From Alphaproteobacteria bacterium (GTDB taxonomy: Bacteria > Pseudomonadota > Alphaproteobacteria > UBA6615), in contig JAURLR010000356.1 in assembly GCA_030831135.1 (NCBI GenBank), forward strand, positions 1 to 7,745: 7,745 nucleotides of DNA, written 5' to 3'. The notes below the pieces were generated by a model. The model was not told the origin of the DNA. It searched no databases and was given only the letters and a program-made list of their open reading frames with translations. Positions 6,110 through 7,745 of this stretch are shown piece by piece. The position numbers and the translations under genes were made by a program. How positions within the stretch are numbered: position 1 is the stretch's first letter; each line of letters starts with the position of its first letter.

Positions 6110-6116
6110 GCAGCGG
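6099..6116. terminator. Short GC-rich hairpin at the end of the small ORF
   Basis: CCGCTG (6099-6104) and CAGCGG (6111-6116) form a 6-bp stem with a 6-nt loop that holds the stop codon of the small ORF. It sits between the convergent small ORF and radC. No U-tract follows on either strand, so it is at best a weak or Rho-assisted terminator. Confidence 0.25.
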
Positions 6117-6138
6117 ATTGCGACTGTGAGTGCGCGTC

Positions 6139-6819
6139 CTAGATAAGGCCACGCGCCCGAAGGCTCGTATGCGCGTTTCGGGTGACGATGACGTGGTCAT
6201 GTAATGCAATGTTCAGCGCCTGCGCTGCGGTTTCGACCGCACGGGTGATCTCGATATCCGCGCCGCTGGGGGTCGGGTCGCCCGAGGGATGGTTGTGGAC
6301 CATCACGAGCGCCTTGGCGTTGAGTTCAAGTGCCCGTTTCACGACTTCGCGCGGGTAGACCGATGTCTGGTCCACGGTGCCCCGGCTTTGTTCTTCTGCC
6401 GCCAGCAGGCCGTTCTTCTGGTCGAGGAACAGCACGTGGAAACTTTCCCGGGGCAGGTGGCCCAGTTCGGCACGGCACCAGGCGATGACATTGTCCCAGG
6501 ACCCCAGGTCGGTCCGTGCGCGCATATCTTCCAGAGCAAGCCGCCGCCCGGCCTGATGCACGGCTTTGAGCAGGCCTGCGACGGCGGGGCCGGACCCCGT
6601 GACGGTCTGGATGGCTGCCGCATCCGCCGCGAGTGTGGCTGCAAGGCTGCCGAAACGATCAATCAGGCGTTTTGCCAGCGGTTTCGTGTCGCGCCGGGGT
6701 ACGGCGTGAAACAGCAACAGTTCCAGCAGCTCATAGTCGGGCATCGATGCGCCGTAATCCGACGCAAACCTTTCGCGCAAACGATCTCTGTGTCCCTTGC
6801 GGTCGTCGGTCTCGGCCAT
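6139..6819 (-). CDS. radC: RadC family protein (JAB/MPN domain)
   Basis: A RadC/UPF0758 protein, 226 residues from the chosen start, the normal length. A helix-hairpin-helix-like region covers about 28-95, with PDYELLELLLF (27-37) typical of the family. The C-terminal JAB/MPN metalloprotease-like domain carries Glu125 and the signature HNHPSG (175-180), followed by Ser185 and Asp188, so all JAMM zinc-site residues are present. The old link to DNA repair rests on a misassigned E. coli mutation, and the true function is unresolved. The start complementary to 6817-6819 lies 20 bp after the map stop, but it lacks a Shine-Dalgarno. In-frame ATGs at 6864 and 6894 would overlap the end of map, so translational coupling or a longer N-terminus is possible. 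Confidence 0.9.
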   Translation of the reverse strand: MAETDDRKGHRDRLRERFASDYGASMPDYELLELLLFHAVPRRDTKPLAKRLIDRFGSLAATLAADAAAIQTVTGSGPAVAGLLKAVHQAGRRLALEDMRARTDLGSWDNVIAWCRAELGHLPRESFHVLFLDQKNGLLAAEEQSRGTVDQTSVYPREVVKRALELNAKALVMVHNHPSGDPTPSGADIEITRAVETAAQALNIALHDHVIVTRNAHTSLRARGLI

Positions 6820-6839
6820 GGCGGTGTCACATGCAGCGG

Positions 6840-7658
6840 CTAGTCGTAAGGCGGGCGGTCCCATCCCTTCGGGGAATGGGTGAAGACCTCGCATCCATCG
6901 GCGGTCACTCCGATGGAGTGCTCGAACTGGGCGGAAAGCGAACGGTCCTTGGTTACGGCGGTCCAGCCATCCCCGAGAATTTTCACGTCGAACCGGCCGG
7001 TATTGACCATCGGTTCGATGGTGAAAAACATGCCTTCGCGCAGCTCTGCGCCGGTGCCCGGCGTACCGAAATGCAGGACCGACGGCGCGTCATGGAAGAC
7101 CTGGCCGAGGCCATGGCCACAGAAGTCACGTACGACGGAAAACCGCTCCGCCTCGACATAGGACTGGATGGCATGGCCGATATCGCCAAGTGTCGCACCG
7201 GGCCGGACAACATTGATGCCTTCCCAAAGCGCCTGAAAGGTCACGTTCACGAGCCGTTCGGCAAGACGTTTGACCTTTCCCACATTGAACATGCGGCTGG
7301 TGTCGCCATGCCAGCCATCGAGGATGACGGTCACGTCGATATTCACGATATCGCCGTCGGCCAGCTTTTTCTCACCGGGAATGCCATGACAGACCACATG
7401 GTTGACCGAGGTGCAGATGGATTTGGGAAACCCGCGATAGCCCAGCGGGGCCGGGGTCGCCCCATGGTCCAGGATAAAGTCATGACAGGCGCGGTCCAGA
7501 TCCTCGGTGCTCACACCCGGGACAACCAGCGGGGTGATGTGGTCAAGGGTCTCTGCGGCCAGCTTGCCGGCATGCCGCATGCCTTCAAACGCATCGGGGC
7601 CGTGAATTCGGATTTGCCGCGCTTCCGGGTCGAGCGGGGCTGTTTGTGTATCGGTCAT
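6840..7658 (-). CDS. map: Type I methionine aminopeptidase
   Basis: This enzyme removes the initiator methionine from new proteins with a dinuclear metal centre. The product has 272 residues, slightly longer than E. coli MAP (264), because of an N-terminal extension of about 10 residues. The five metal ligands can be read: Asp108 (NIDVTV), Asp119 (GDTSRMF), His182 (GHGLG), Glu215 (TIEPM) and Glu246 (QFEHSIG). His91 (VCHGIP) and His189 match the substrate-binding histidines. No N-terminal zinc-finger domain is present, so it is the bacterial MAP-I type. A weak AAGAG precedes the start. It is followed by radC 20 bp on, and preceded 19 bp upstream by the end of another minus-strand frame, so a three-gene operon is likely. 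Confidence 0.97.
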   Translation of the reverse strand: MTDTQTAPLDPEARQIRIHGPDAFEGMRHAGKLAAETLDHITPLVVPGVSTEDLDRACHDFILDHGATPAPLGYRGFPKSICTSVNHVVCHGIPGEKKLADGDIVNIDVTVILDGWHGDTSRMFNVGKVKRLAERLVNVTFQALWEGINVVRPGATLGDIGHAIQSYVEAERFSVVRDFCGHGLGQVFHDAPSVLHFGTPGTGAELREGMFFTIEPMVNTGRFDVKILGDGWTAVTKDRSLSAQFEHSIGVTADGCEVFTHSPKGWDRPPYD

Positions 7659-7677
7659 GTTCTCTTGCCGGTCCGGG

Positions 7678-7745
7678 TTACGTCTCGATCGGGATCGGAC
7701 GCGTCCGCCGGGTGCGGGTCTCGCCGGGGGCGGGCGCCTCGGCGA
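7678..7745 (-). CDS. C-terminal fragment of the gene upstream of map, possibly SfsA
   Basis: An open minus-strand frame enters from the right edge and stops at TAA (complement of 7678-7680), 19 bp before map. Only 21 whole codons are visible, ending in RTRPIPIET. The sfsA-map-radC order is common in Alphaproteobacteria, and SfsA proteins tend to end in a short strand rich in Pro and Ile of this kind, so sfsA is my guess. The fragment is too short for a call from sequence alone. Confidence 0.4.
   Translation of the reverse strand, partial: AEAPAPGETRTRRTRPIPIET

Overview
The window reads as ordinary chromosome of a GC-rich alphaproteobacterium. Four things point there: an F1Fo-ATPase inhibitor subunit zeta (former DUF1476) and a DUF1491 protein, families that I know mainly from this class; the purB / zeta / purC neighbourhood and the map-radC pair behind a probable sfsA end; a textbook CtrA box; and two dispersed palindromic repeats of the type common in these genomes. 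I would guess Rhodospirillales or a neighbouring order, but the sequence does not settle the order.

Left part (1-2762), minus strand. The window opens with the first 17 codons of purC and a probable purC promoter. A palindromic repeat (280-365) then separates purC from a three-gene minus-strand run, read right to left: a TANGO2/NRDE-family protein, a first short-chain dehydrogenase (SDR) and a second SDR, with gaps of 58 and 27 bp. These three may form one operon. They lie between the zeta gene and purC.

Middle (2763-5141). The zeta gene runs on the plus strand, divergent from the TANGO2 gene. It converges on the minus-strand pair purB then DUF1491 (11 bp apart). A nested inverted repeat of about 136 bp fills the convergent gap and may terminate transcription from both sides.

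Right part (5142-7745). A class II aldolase/adducin-fold gene on the plus strand diverges from purB. It is followed by a 262-bp stretch holding a perfect CtrA box (TTAA-N7-TTAAC), two GANTC sites and a 40-codon ORF with a good ribosome binding site. The window ends with the minus-strand group (possible sfsA C-terminus), map and radC.

Most genes are housekeeping: de novo purine synthesis (purB, purC), restraint of ATP synthase reversal (zeta), N-terminal methionine removal (map) and a RadC-family protein. The least explained parts are the CtrA-box small ORF, the TANGO2-SDR-SDR run, and the aldolase-fold protein that seems to lack the usual catalytic glutamate. I see no tRNA, rRNA, CRISPR array, transposase or phage gene, and no clear novel multi-gene system.
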